Positions 17,378 to 25,098 of a stretch of 64,000 nucleotides of DNA are shown here, piece after piece. Positions within the stretch are counted from its first letter, which is position 1. Every line of letters starts with the position of its first letter. Origin of the DNA: Microbacterium hydrocarbonoxydans (GTDB taxonomy: Bacteria > Actinomycetota > Actinomycetes > Actinomycetales > Microbacteriaceae); the NCBI RefSeq assembly GCF_904831005.1, contig NZ_LR882982.1, positions 682,001-746,000 on the forward strand. The letters are read 5' to 3'. The position numbers and the translations under genes are program-made. The notes beneath the pieces are model-generated. The model ran no database searches. It was not told where the DNA came from and saw nothing but the letters and a program-made list of their open reading frames with translations.

Positions 17378-18010
17378 TCAGACGGTGCCGTAGAGCCGGT
17401 CGCCGGCGTCACCGAGTCCGGGAACGATGTAACCCTTCTCGTTCAGGCGCTCATCGAGGGCACCGAGCACGATGGTCACATCACGGTCTCCGACGAGGGC
17501 TTCGATCGCGGCGAGACCCTCGGGTGTGCCCAGCAGGCAGATGGCCGTGACGTCCTTCGCTCCTCGGTCGAAGAGGAACTGGATCGCCGCGGCGAGCGAT
17601 CCGCCTGTCGCGAGCATCGGATCGATCGCGAAGCACTGGCGGTCGCTCAGATCGTCCGGAAGACGCTCGGCGTAGGTGGTCGGCTCGAAGGTCTCCTCGT
17701 CGCGGACCATTCCGAGAAAACCCACCTCGGCGGTGGGAAGCAGCTTGACGAGCCCCTCGAGCATGCCCAGGCCTGCGCGCAGGATCGGCACCACGATGGG
17801 ACGCGGCTCCGAGATCTTCACACCCATCGTCGTCGTCACCGGAGTGGTGATCTCGACCGGACTGACCTTCACGTTACGGGTCGCCTCGTAGGCGAGCAGG
17901 GTGACCAGCTCTTCTGTGAGCTGGCGGAAGACGGGGGAGGGGGTGCGGTGGTCGCGCAGGACCGAGAGCTTGTGGGTGACGAGAGGGTGGTCGGCGACGT
18001 GGACACGCAT
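17378..18010 (-). CDS. upp: Uracil phosphoribosyltransferase
   Basis: A 210-residue cytosolic pyrimidine salvage enzyme that converts uracil and PRPP to UMP. Conserved parts are [13 protein letters not shown] at the N-terminus, the flexible loop [12 protein letters not shown], the PRPP-binding signature [12 protein letters not shown], and the C-terminal uracil pocket [13 protein letters not shown]. The length equals the usual 208-210 residues. TAGCCT lies 6 bases before the ATG, so it is probably leaderless. It is divergent from tadA, with both promoters packed into 92 bases. Confidence 0.96.
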   Translation of the reverse strand: MRVHVADHPLVTHKLSVLRDHRTPSPVFRQLTEELVTLLAYEATRNVKVSPVEITTPVTTTMGVKISEPRPIVVPILRAGLGMLEGLVKLLPTAEVGFLGMVRDEETFEPTTYAERLPDDLSDRQCFAIDPMLATGGSLAAAIQFLFDRGAKDVTAICLLGTPEGLAAIEALVGDRDVTIVLGALDERLNEKGYIVPGLGDAGDRLYGTV

Positions 18011-18102
18011 GTGTACAGGCTAATGCGCCGGAAGCTCGCGCACGACATCGGGTGCGCGGCGCGACCGGCTGCCGAGTGGGCGCCCTGTCGTAGGCTCGAT
18101 CC

Positions 18103-18558
18103 ATGACCGCCGCCGACCTCCTCGCGATGCGACGCGCTCTCGAGCTCGCGTCCGAGGCCGCGGTCGCCTCAGAGATCCCGGTGGGGGCGGTCGTGCTGGA
18201 TGCCGAAGGTCTGATCGTCGCCGAGGGGCGCAACAACCGCGAGGTGACTCACGATCCGACGGCACACGCCGAGGTCGAAGCGCTGCGCGCCGCAGCAGCA
18301 TCCCTCGGATCCTGGAACCTCGAGGGCCACACGCTGGTCGTGACGCTCGAACCCTGCGTCATGTGTGCCGGCGCCATCCTCCAGTCGCGGATCGGGAGAG
18401 TGGTGTTCGGCGCCTGGGACGACAAGGCTGGCGCCGCCGGCTCGAAGTACGACCTGCTTCGAGATCGTCGCCTGCCCTATCGTGCAGAAGTCATCGGCGG
18501 GGTCGAGGCAGACGCCTCCACGATCCTGCTTCGCGAGTTCTTCGAGCAGCGCCGCTGA
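18103..18558 (+). CDS. tadA: tRNA adenosine(34) deaminase TadA
   Basis: A 151-residue zinc deaminase that converts wobble adenosine 34 to inosine in tRNA-Arg(ACG). The catalytic HAE motif is in DPTAHAEVEALR, the zinc-binding PCxxC is in LEPCVMCAGAI, and IPVGAVVLD precedes them. TAGGCT at 18091-18096 is 6 bases upstream of the ATG (leaderless). In many actinobacteria a tRNA gene sits near tadA; none is visible here. Confidence 0.93.
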   Translation: MTAADLLAMRRALELASEAAVASEIPVGAVVLDAEGLIVAEGRNNREVTHDPTAHAEVEALRAAAASLGSWNLEGHTLVVTLEPCVMCAGAILQSRIGRVVFGAWDDKAGAAGSKYDLLRDRRLPYRAEVIGGVEADASTILLREFFEQRR

Positions 18559-18579
18559 GCCGGACGAACGGACGACGCC

Positions 18580-19551
18580 TCAGTCGGACGACTTGAGCAC
18601 GAACACGTCTGTCGAGGGCTCGGGATCGAGCGACGGCCGGTACACATCGGGCTCGATGTAGATGACCCGGGCGATCGGCAGCGCCTCGCGGATGCGTGCC
18701 TCGATCGCGTCGATGTCATCGGCTGCTTCCCGCAGCGGCTTGTCAGCGTTGAGCGCGATCTTCGCCGCCACCATCAGCTCATCGGGGCCGAGATAGAGCG
18801 TCTTCATGTGGATGATCTTCTCGATCTCATCACCGGCATTGATGGCGTCGACGATGCGGTCGTGATCCGCGGCGGTCGCGCCCTCACCCACCAGCAGGCT
18901 CTTGGTCTCGACACCGAGAACGATCGCGATCAGAACCAGCAGGATGCCGATCATCAGCGTGCCGAGCGCGTCGAAAACGGGGTTTCCTGTGATCACGGTG
19001 AGGCCCACGCCCAACAGGGCGAAGGTGAGACCGGTGAGAGCACCCGTGTCCTCCAACAGCACGACGGGCAGCTCCGGTGCCTTCGCGCGCCGCACGAACG
19101 ACACCCATGACTGATCCTTCGCACGCACCAGATTGCTCTCCTTGACTGCGGTGCGCAGCGAGAACGATTCGAGCCCGATAGCGACGACGAGCACGACGAT
19201 CGGCAGCCACCACCACGTCTCGTCGAGCTCGTGAGGGTGAGTGAGCTTGTCGATGGCCTCGTAGATCGCGAAGAGGCCGCCGACGGAGAAGAGGATGATC
19301 GAGACGACGAACGCATACACGTAGCGCTCGCGGCCGTAGCCGAACGGATGTGCGCGATCGGCCTCGCGCTTCGCCTTGCGCCCGCCCAGCATGAGCAGCA
19401 GCTGGTTGCCGGAGTCGGCGACGGAGTGGATCGCCTCGGCCAGCATCGACGCCGATCCCGAAAGCGCCCAGGCGACGAACTTCGCCAACGCGATGCCGAG
19501 GTTCGCCAGGAATGCCGCGATGATCGCCTTGCTGCCGCCCGATGCACTCAT
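18580..19551 (-). CDS. Cation diffusion facilitator family transporter
   Basis: A 323-residue divalent metal/proton antiporter of the CDF family, with six hydrophobic segments in the first 210 residues and a soluble C-terminal domain. Metal-site hallmarks include AEAIHSVADSGNQLLLM in TM2 and the following basic loop RKAKREADRAHPFGYGRE. The TM5 Asp of classical zinc CDFs is replaced by a TGLTFALLGVG region, so the specificity (zinc, manganese or other) is uncertain. TAGACT is 6 bases before the ATG, so it is probably leaderless. It converges with tadA across 21 bases and diverges from proC. Confidence 0.82.
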   Translation of the reverse strand: MSASGGSKAIIAAFLANLGIALAKFVAWALSGSASMLAEAIHSVADSGNQLLLMLGGRKAKREADRAHPFGYGRERYVYAFVVSIILFSVGGLFAIYEAIDKLTHPHELDETWWWLPIVVLVVAIGLESFSLRTAVKESNLVRAKDQSWVSFVRRAKAPELPVVLLEDTGALTGLTFALLGVGLTVITGNPVFDALGTLMIGILLVLIAIVLGVETKSLLVGEGATAADHDRIVDAINAGDEIEKIIHMKTLYLGPDELMVAAKIALNADKPLREAADDIDAIEARIREALPIARVIYIEPDVYRPSLDPEPSTDVFVLKSSD

Positions 19552-19611
19552 GCGACGAGTCTAGATCGGGTCTCCCGCTGACACAGGGTGCGCCCGCCGT
19601 AGGATGACGAC

Positions 19612-20451
19612 ATGGCTGATTCTCTTCCCTCGCTGGCGTTTCTCGGTGCAGGTTCCATGGGAGGTGCGATCCTCCGCGGTGTGGTCGCATCCGGCATCCC
19701 GATCGACGACGGGATCACGGCCACGAACCGCACGCCTGAGAAGGCGGCGGCATTCGCGGATCTCCACGGCGTCACGAGCGTGGCACTGTCCGAGAACGCC
19801 GAGGGCAACGCCGAGGCGGCGGCGAAGGCCCGTATCGTCCTGGTCGGCGTGAAGCCCGCCATGGTGCCCGATCTGCTGCGCGAGATCGCACCGCATCTCG
19901 CCCACGACGCCATCATCGTGAGTCTCGCCGCCGGAGTCACCCTGCAGACCTTCGCCGACAATCTCGGCGCCGACGCGCGCGTCATCCGCTCGATGCCGAA
20001 CACCCCCGCAACCGTCGGCAAGGGCGTCACCGGCCTCGCGGCAGGTGACGCGGCGACCGCCGAGGATCTGGCGCTCGTGCGCCGCCTCTTCGAGACGGTC
20101 GGCGCGGTCATCGAGGTTCCGGAATCGCAGATCGACGCGCTGTCGACCATCTCGGGATCCGGACCGGCCTACGTCTATCTGCTGATCCAAGAGCTCACCA
20201 AGGCGGCCATCGGCATGGGGTTCGATGAGTCGGATGCTCGGCTCATGGCCGAGCAGACCTTCATCGGGGCCACGGCGCTGCTCGATGCGTCGGGGGAGGA
20301 GCCTTCCGAGCTCCGCCGCCGCGTCACGAGTCCGAAGGGCACGACCGAGCGCGCCGTCGCCGTGCTGCAGGACGCGCATCTCGACCGCACTTTCGCGGAC
20401 GCGGCCGGAGCCGCCCTCGCGAGAGCCCGAGAGCTCGCCGCCGGAGCGTGA
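19612..20451 (+). CDS. proC: Pyrroline-5-carboxylate reductase
   Basis: A 279-residue NAD(P)H-dependent reductase that makes L-proline from pyrroline-5-carboxylate. The Rossmann start is FLGAGSMGGAIL, VGVKPAMV follows, then RSMPNTPATVGKG. The C-terminal substrate and dimer helices contain TISGSGPAYVYLLIQEL and RVTSPKGTTERAV. TAGGAT at 19600-19605 is 6 bases before the ATG (leaderless). DUF1905 follows after one base and is probably co-transcribed. In Mycobacterium proC is followed by the small HTH gene and bS22; here those lie about 4 kb downstream. Confidence 0.95.
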   Translation: MADSLPSLAFLGAGSMGGAILRGVVASGIPIDDGITATNRTPEKAAAFADLHGVTSVALSENAEGNAEAAAKARIVLVGVKPAMVPDLLREIAPHLAHDAIIVSLAAGVTLQTFADNLGADARVIRSMPNTPATVGKGVTGLAAGDAATAEDLALVRRLFETVGAVIEVPESQIDALSTISGSGPAYVYLLIQELTKAAIGMGFDESDARLMAEQTFIGATALLDASGEEPSELRRRVTSPKGTTERAVAVLQDAHLDRTFADAAGAALARARELAAGA

Positions 20452-20452
20452 C

Positions 20453-20740
20453 ATGCGGCTGCGCTTCGCGGGTGAGATCTGGTTCTGGCGCGGTCCCGCG
20501 CCATTCCATTTCGTCACCGTGCCGCCGGCCGAGAGCGAGATGATCAGCGAGGTCGCGAGCGTGGTCACGTACGGATGGGGCATGATCCCGGCAGCGGTGA
20601 CGATCGGACGCACCACCGTGACGACGGCTCTGTGGCCGAAGGACGGGGGCTACATCGTCCCGATCAAGAAGGCGCTGCAGGATAGCGAAGCGATCGGTGT
20701 CGACGATGTCGTCGAGATCACCCTCCAGATCGACGCCTGA
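20453..20740 (+). CDS. DUF1905 domain protein
   Basis: A 95-residue protein beginning MRLRFAGEIWFWRGPAPFHF, with the conserved W-x(2)-P-F/H-x-F start, a GWGMIPAAVTIGRTT middle and a KDGGYIVPIKKALQ end, all typical of DUF1905. The family forms a small beta-barrel of unknown function. The ATG overlaps the context of the proC stop (one base between), so translation is probably coupled to proC. Confidence 0.8.
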   Translation: MRLRFAGEIWFWRGPAPFHFVTVPPAESEMISEVASVVTYGWGMIPAAVTIGRTTVTTALWPKDGGYIVPIKKALQDSEAIGVDDVVEITLQIDA

Positions 20741-20772
20741 ACAGCCGATGCCCGGGTGCCGCGCACGCGCGA

Positions 20773-20843
20773 GATCCGGTCAACCGCGCGAGACGCGGAG
20801 CAATCGCCACACAGTGACCGCGTTTTGCGCGGTTTACCGGATC
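20773..20843. repeat. 17-bp inverted repeat with a nested hairpin
   Basis: Arms 20773-20789 and 20827-20843 are complementary over 17 positions with one mismatch (GATCCGGTCAACCGCGC against its partner). Inside, ACCGCG-TTTTG-CGCGGT (20817-20833) forms a perfect 6-bp hairpin that competes with the long stem. The element lies between the convergent DUF1905 and trkA genes. It may serve as a bidirectional terminator, or be a palindromic mobile-type unit; its right end runs into the tandem repeats that follow. Confidence 0.6.
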
Positions 20844-20972
20844 CGACGCGGAAGACCCGACGCGGGGAGACCCGGCGCGGTTAGACCCGACGCGGGAAGA
20901 CCCGGCGCGGGAAGATCCGGCGCGGAAGACCCGACGCGGGGAGACCCGACGCGGGAAGACCCGGCGCGGTAA
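20840..20972. repeat. Nine-copy tandem 14/15-base repeat
   Basis: Nine head-to-tail units of the form GACCCGRCGCGGGRA (R = A or G) fill the interval; units 1 and 6 are 14 bases and the others 15. Third-to-last positions vary (GGA, TTA, GAA, TAA). There is no open frame of interest across it and no unique spacer between units, so it is a minisatellite rather than a CRISPR. It lies in the 262-base gap between convergent DUF1905 and trkA. Confidence 0.85.
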
Positions 20973-21002
20973 GACGCGCCGCGCGATGGCTCCTGCCTGG
21001 TG

Positions 21003-21674
21003 TCAGCGGTCGAGAGCGGCGAACCGCTCGATGTCGCTGTTGGTCCCCGAGACGATGATGAGGTCGTGGTTGGTCACGATGGTGTTCGCCTCGGCGTAGC
21101 GGAACGGCTTGCCCGGACTCTTCACACCGACGACGGTGACCTTGTACTTGCTCCGAACGCCCGACTCGTTGAGCCCGACGCCGCGGATGAACTTCGGCGG
21201 GTACATCTTCGCCAGCACGAAGTCGTCGTCGAAGCGGATGAAGTCGAGCATCCGGCCCGAGACGAGGTGCGCGACGCGTTCGCCGGCTTCTCGCTCGGGG
21301 TAGATGACGTGGTTGGCGCCGACGCGGGCGAGGATCTTCCCGTGTGACTGAGAGACCGCCTTCGCCCAGATCTGCGGCACCTTGAGGTCGACCAGGTTCG
21401 CGGTGATCAGCACCGACGCCTCGATGGACGAGCCGACGGCGACGACGGCCACCTGGAAGTCCTGCGCACCGATCTGGCGCAGGGCGTCGATGTTCTTGGC
21501 GTCGGCCTGAACCGTGTGCGTGACGCGGTCCGACCACTTCTGCACGAGCTCGAGATTGTCGTCGATTGCGAGGACCTCACGGTCCAGGCGGTCGAGTTCG
21601 CCGGCGCATGCGGCGCCGAACCGGCCGAGGCCGATGACGAGGACGGGCGCGTCGCCCCGGAGGACTTCAACCAA
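21003..21674 (-). CDS. TrkA-family potassium channel gating protein (KtrA/CeoB-like)
   Basis: A 223-residue cytoplasmic RCK protein that gates the TrkH/KtrB membrane subunit. An N-terminal Rossmann domain (PVLVIGLGRFGAACAGEL, an NAD/ATP-binding GxGxxG) is followed by an acidic adenosine-binding strand EVLAIDDN. The C-terminal TrkA_C domain contains KVTVVGVKSPGKPF. It overlaps the 3' end of the trkH-like gene by 8 bases, so the two subunits are translated in a coupled way from one transcript. Confidence 0.9.
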   Translation of the reverse strand: MVEVLRGDAPVLVIGLGRFGAACAGELDRLDREVLAIDDNLELVQKWSDRVTHTVQADAKNIDALRQIGAQDFQVAVVAVGSSIEASVLITANLVDLKVPQIWAKAVSQSHGKILARVGANHVIYPEREAGERVAHLVSGRMLDFIRFDDDFVLAKMYPPKFIRGVGLNESGVRSKYKVTVVGVKSPGKPFRYAEANTIVTNHDLIIVSGTNSDIERFAALDR

Positions 21675-23097
21675 CGATCGGCCTTTCCACGGGCAGTGAG
21701 TAGTACTGCGTTCGCGACGTCGCGGCGACGGCCGCGGCGAGAGTCACTGTACCAACGCGCCCCATGAAGATGGTGGTCGCGAGCACGTAGGAGGCGGAAT
21801 CAGGCAGCTCGGCGGTGAGCCCCGTCGACAGGCCCACGGTGCCGAACGCCGAGATGACATCGAAGAGCACATAGCTGATGTCGGCCTTCGTGATCTGGGA
21901 GATGATGATGGTCGAGAGCGCGACGATGGTCGCTCCCCACGCGACGACGCTGAGAGCGACGCGCTGCACGTCGCTGGGGATCCGCCGCCCGAAGGCTTCA
22001 ACCGACTGGCGGCCCTTCGCCTCCGACCAGACGGCGATGGCGAGTACAGCGAGTGTGGTGACTTTGATGCCGCCGGCCGTCGACGCGGAGCCACCGCCGA
22101 CGAACATCAGCATGCTCGCGGCGAGCAGGGACGATCCGTTCAGATCGTCCATCTCGATGACGTTGAAGCCGCCTGATCTCGTCATCGCCGAGAGGAAGAA
22201 CGCCTGGAATGTGGTGTCGGCGGCATCCATCGACCCGAACGTCTTCGGGTTGTTGTACTCGAGGATGAGGAACACGGCCGCGCCCAGGACGAACAGGAGC
22301 ACCGTCGTGACGAGGGTGAGCTTGGTGTGCAGCGACCACTTCTTCACGTGCCACACGTGCTTGGCGAGGGTGTAGATCACCGGGAAGCCGATGCTCCCGA
22401 GGAAGACGCCGACCATCAGCAGGGAGAGCACGAGGTAGTCGTCGGCGAAGACGGCCACTCCACCGTCGTTGGGGGCGAATCCGGTGTTGGTGAACGCCAT
22501 CGCAGCGAAGTACGGTGCCTCCCACAGCGCTGCGATCGGTTCGACGCCCGCCATCACGAGGGCAGGGTAGAGAAGTATCGCGAGCGCGCCCTCGATGATC
22601 AGCGCCGAGAGGGCGACCGTCGTGAGCAGCTGGCCGACCTCGCCCAACCGCACGGTCTGGCTCTCGTTCACGACGCCGCCGTGCGCGCGCATGGGGTTCG
22701 TGTCGCCGGCGGCCATGAGCTTCGCGCGCAGACCGAGCCTCTTCGAGATGAGCATTCCCATGAGCGACGCCAGCGTCAGCACGCCGAGAGCGCCGATGTT
22801 CACGCCGACGAAGATCAGGACGTGGCCGAAGGGAGACCAGTGGTTCGCCATGTCGACCGTCGCAAGGCCGGTGACGCAGATGGTCGACACGGCGGTGAAG
22901 AGCGCGTCGGCCAGGGGGGTCACGGTCCCGGTCGCAGATGCGATGGGCAGCGAGAGCAGCACCGTGAACACGAGGATGAGCAACGCGAAGATCACGATCG
23001 CGAAGCGCGACGGTGACGACGTGATGAGGTGCTTGCCCCACGACGCCGCGCTCTGCAGTCGCTGTCGAGGTGACGACGCCGAAGCGAGGCCCGACAT
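21667..23097 (-). CDS. TrkH/KtrB-family potassium transporter membrane subunit
   Basis: A 476-residue potassium-translocating subunit with four M1-P-M2 repeats. Each has a pore loop with a Gly filter residue, seen for example in ICVTGLATVD, AFTNTGFAPN, MTRSGGFNV and FGTVGLSTGLT. A long basic N-terminus precedes TM1. It works with the downstream TrkA-like protein in potassium uptake and osmotic balance. The start has an AAAGGGG ribosome site, and the gene is divergent from the ArsR regulator. Confidence 0.9.
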   Translation of the reverse strand: MSGLASASSPRQRLQSAASWGKHLITSSPSRFAIVIFALLILVFTVLLSLPIASATGTVTPLADALFTAVSTICVTGLATVDMANHWSPFGHVLIFVGVNIGALGVLTLASLMGMLISKRLGLRAKLMAAGDTNPMRAHGGVVNESQTVRLGEVGQLLTTVALSALIIEGALAILLYPALVMAGVEPIAALWEAPYFAAMAFTNTGFAPNDGGVAVFADDYLVLSLLMVGVFLGSIGFPVIYTLAKHVWHVKKWSLHTKLTLVTTVLLFVLGAAVFLILEYNNPKTFGSMDAADTTFQAFFLSAMTRSGGFNVIEMDDLNGSSLLAASMLMFVGGGSASTAGGIKVTTLAVLAIAVWSEAKGRQSVEAFGRRIPSDVQRVALSVVAWGATIVALSTIIISQITKADISYVLFDVISAFGTVGLSTGLTAELPDSASYVLATTIFMGRVGTVTLAAAVAATSRTQYYSLPVERPIVG

Positions 23098-23198
23098 CGT
23101 GTCCCCTTTCGCTAGACCTCCGCACGAGCGCGGTCGCTCGACATGGTCGACGAGCCTTCGTCATGGTACTCCGTGCCGGGGACGACTACCCTGATCTC

Positions 23199-23615
23199 AT
23201 GACCGACATCTTCGACGTGATTGCAGACGGCACGAGGCGCGACATCCTCCAGCTCCTCCTGCGCCGCACGTCGGAAGGCGACGCCGGCACGAGCGTGAGC
23301 CATATCGTCGCCGACCTCGGCATCAGCCAGCCCACGGTCTCGAAGCATCTGAAGGTGCTGCGAGAGGCCGAGCTCGTGAGTGTCAGGGAAGACGGGCAGC
23401 GACGTTTCTACAGCCTCGCGGTCGAGCCTCTCGAGGTCGTCGACGACTGGCTCGTGCCGTTCCTGATGGACGCATACGGCGACGATGCACCCGACGTCGA
23501 CTACCCGGGTCTGCCGCTTCCCGACGGGGCCGCGCACGCTGCGGAGGTCGTCGGCCGGGCGGCGGCATCGGCGAAGCACGTGGTGGCGAACGCCCTCAAG
23601 CGGCTCGGCGCCTGA
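23199..23615 (+). CDS. ArsR-type winged-helix transcriptional regulator
   Basis: A 138-residue regulator. The HTH is IVADLGISQPTVSKHLKVL with the wing REDGQRRFYSLA, typical of the ArsR/HTH_20 group that includes SdpR-like regulators. No paired metal-binding cysteines are present, so metal sensing is unlikely. Start ATG 23199 has TACCCT 6 bases upstream (leaderless). It is divergent from the TrkH gene, which it may control; that is inference from position only. Confidence 0.8.
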   Translation: MTDIFDVIADGTRRDILQLLLRRTSEGDAGTSVSHIVADLGISQPTVSKHLKVLREAELVSVREDGQRRFYSLAVEPLEVVDDWLVPFLMDAYGDDAPDVDYPGLPLPDGAAHAAEVVGRAAASAKHVVANALKRLGA

Positions 23616-23630
23616 CCTCGTCTCGCACTT

Positions 23631-23666
23631 CGCCCCCGGCGACAGGGGGGCATGTCGTCGGGGGCG
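23631..23666. terminator. Strong GC hairpin after the ArsR gene
   Basis: Arms 23631-23644 and 23653-23666 pair over 14 positions with one G-T (CGCCCCCGGCGACA / TGTCGTCGGGGGCG) around an 8-base loop. A second smaller hairpin (GCGGGC-CCCA-GCCCGC) follows at about 23671-23686. There is no T run. It is probably the end of the ArsR transcript. The rest of the gap to 23807 shows nothing recognisable. Confidence 0.5.
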
Positions 23667-23807
23667 AGGCTGCGGGCCCCAGCCCGCGGGAACTCGGATG
23701 GTGCCATCGTGAGTCCCGAGGTCAGCGTCCCAGAGGAGTCTGAACGGAACCGGCGTGCCGCCTATGACTCCGCTGGGATCGGGATCCTCTCTGCATGAGA
23801 TCCCGTC

Positions 23808-24146
23808 TCACCGTCGTGCCGCCTTCGTCCGGAACAACCGGGAGCCCCAGATCACCGCCGCGGTCAGGATGACCTCGCACCAGCCGATCGCCCAGAACGG
23901 CGCAGTGCCGAGCGGTGTGCCGGTGAGCAGCGCGCGGATCGTGTCGACGATCGGCGTGATCGGCTGATGCGCCGCCAGTGGCTGGAGCCACGCGGGCATG
24001 CTCTCCACCGGCACGAAGGCGCTCGACAGATACGGCAGGAAGAGCAGGATGAACCCGTAGCCGTTCGCTCCCTCCGGCGACCCTGCGGCGAGCCCGGCGC
24101 TGAGAGCCGCCCACAAGATCGAGCGCCAGATGCTCCGCGAGGCACG
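23808..24146 (-). pseudogene. Remnant of an ABC-2 type transporter permease (C-terminal part only)
   Basis: The minus strand encodes about 110 residues matching the C-terminal third of DrrB-like ABC-2 permeases: a GFILLFLPYLSSAFVP helix, the signature VESMPAWLQPLAAHQPITP, a TIRALLTGTPLG loop, and a last helix ending in RLFRTKAARR. An in-frame TGA stops the frame at 24147-24149, and no ATG, ribosome site, N-terminal helices or partner ATPase is present. A full family member is about 250 residues. This is a decayed gene, with its upstream part deleted. Confidence 0.75.
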
Positions 24147-24217
24147 TCAGCGGGTGGCGAGGTCGAAGAAAGGGGAGTGAGGCTGCGAGACCTCACAGAT
24201 CACACGAGTCACATGGG

Positions 24218-24247
24218 TTTACACGCGTCCCAGATTCGCCATAGAGT
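24218..24247 (+). promoter_or_regulatory. Promoter of the HTH-bS22 region
   Basis: TTTACA (24218-24223) and TAGAGT (24242-24247) are separated by 18 bases and precede the GAAAGGGG ribosome site and ATG of the small HTH gene. It is a good sigma-70-type match on the plus strand. Confidence 0.55.
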
Positions 24248-24276
24248 GTGCTCAAATCCAGAAAGGGGTACGTGGG

Positions 24277-24468
24277 ATGCCCGAGGTTCCAGATGTTCGG
24301 TTCCTTACGGTGGCTGAGGTCGCCGAACTCATGCGCGTGTCGAAGATGACGGTGTATCGGATGGTGCATGCAGGTGAGCTGCCGGCCATCCGTTTCGGAC
24401 GCAGCTTCCGAGTGCCGGAGTCCGCTGTCGCGGAGGCGCTCCAGCGCCCCATCGCCGACGTCGGCTAG
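24277..24468 (+). CDS. Small excisionase-type helix-turn-helix protein (Rv0500A-like)
   Basis: 63 residues, nearly all one MerR/excisionase winged HTH: LTVAEVAELMRVSKMTVYRMVHAG, then the wing LPAIRFGRSFRVPE. In actinobacteria this gene sits immediately upstream of the bS22 ribosomal protein gene, as it does here (146 bases), which identifies it as the conserved chromosomal HTH protein rather than a phage Xis. It binds DNA; the target is unknown. The start follows GAAAGGGG. Confidence 0.85.
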   Translation: MPEVPDVRFLTVAEVAELMRVSKMTVYRMVHAGELPAIRFGRSFRVPESAVAEALQRPIADVG

Positions 24469-24530
24469 CGCTGACGCGCGGTGCGCCTCGCCGTCGCAGA
24501 CACTGTGACAGCGACGCCCGTTCGATTTGC

Positions 24531-24536
24531 TAGACT
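24531..24536 (+). promoter_or_regulatory. -10 element upstream of bS22
   Basis: TAGACT, with a TTTGC extension upstream, lies about 80 bases before the bS22 start and gives a leadered transcript. No convincing -35 is seen at the usual distance (a GTGACA lies 20 bases upstream). The leader of about 70 nt carries no recognisable riboswitch. Confidence 0.4.
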
Positions 24537-24614
24537 GATCCGAGGCATTTTTCCGTGCCCGTACCCGGGTGTCGTCTCCGTGCGACGCCCAGCCACTGAC
24601 TTAGTGAGGTTTCC

Positions 24615-24713
24615 GTGGGTTCTGTCATCAAGAAGCGCCGCAAGCGCATGGCGAAGAAGAAGCACCGCAAGCTGCTTCGTAAGACTCGCCACCAGCGCCG
24701 CAACAAGAAGTAA
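24615..24713 (+). CDS. Small ribosomal subunit protein bS22 (AURKAIP1/COX24 domain)
   Basis: A 32-residue, extremely basic peptide (MGSVIKKRRKRMAKKKHRK... ending QRRNKK) encoded from a GTG. It is the actinobacterial ribosomal protein of the COX24 domain family found in the 30S subunit near the decoding region (Rv0500B in Mycobacterium). It is too short for most gene finders. A GTGAGG ribosome-site-like stretch lies 9 bases upstream, and a strong intrinsic terminator follows the stop. The synteny with the HTH gene confirms the call. Confidence 0.93.
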   Translation: MGSVIKKRRKRMAKKKHRKLLRKTRHQRRNKK

Positions 24714-24720
24714 GCGGCCA

Positions 24721-24759
24721 GACACGAGCGCCTGTCTCCGGACGGGCGCTTTGTGTCTC
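24721..24759 (+). terminator. Intrinsic terminator after bS22
   Basis: The core stem AGCGCCTGTC / GACGGGCGCT (24727-24736 with 24741-24750; one G-U pair) has a TCCG tetraloop. It is extended by GACAC/GTGTC outside it and followed by TTTGTGTCT. This is a clear Rho-independent terminator isolating the bS22 transcript. Confidence 0.85.
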
Positions 24760-24795
24760 TGCCCCCGGGTTCGCCACTGTCGCAGGAGCACACGC

Positions 24796-25098
24796 ATGAA
24801 GTCGATCACCGTCACCGAGCTCGCCGAGCGCTCGAACACCCCGCTCATCGATGTGCGCGAGGTTCACGAGTTCGCTGCAGGACATGTTCCGGGTGCCGTC
24901 AACATCCCGATGTCCGAGATCGGCAACCGCCTGGACGAGCTTCCGTCCGAATCCTTCGACGTGATCTGCCAGGCGGGCGGTCGATCGGCGCGTGTCGTCG
25001 AGGCGCTCGAGTCGCGCGGCTACGACGCGACCAACGTCGAAGGCGGCACGGGCGAGTGGATCGCGCAGGGGCGCTCCGTCGAGGTGCCTTCGGCGTGA
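24796..25098 (+). CDS. Rhodanese-like domain protein
   Basis: A 100-residue single-domain rhodanese. It has the LIDVREVHEFAAGHVPGAVNIP entry region and the active-site loop ICQAGGRSARV with the catalytic Cys followed by AGGRSA, as in sulfurtransferases that carry persulfide. It is first in a tight cluster: the next gene overlaps it (GTGA), and that one overlaps the Dabb gene (ATGA). The ribosome site AGGAG is 9 bases upstream. It probably has a role in sulfur transfer or thiol redox together with the glutaredoxin-like neighbour. Confidence 0.88.
   Translation: MKSITVTELAERSNTPLIDVREVHEFAAGHVPGAVNIPMSEIGNRLDELPSESFDVICQAGGRSARVVEALESRGYDATNVEGGTGEWIAQGRSVEVPSA

Noticed and set aside
18011..18102. 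tRNA gene near tadA
   Set aside because: The 92-base divergent region has only two leaderless promoters; no cloverleaf or T-loop sequence is seen.
20840..20972. CRISPR array or coding repeat protein
   Set aside because: The 15-base units are contiguous without spacers, and the frame through them has no start site or homology.
24277..24468. Phage excisionase indicating a prophage or integrated element
   Set aside because: The HTH gene is the conserved chromosomal neighbour of bS22 in actinobacteria; no integrase, attachment repeats or phage genes are nearby.
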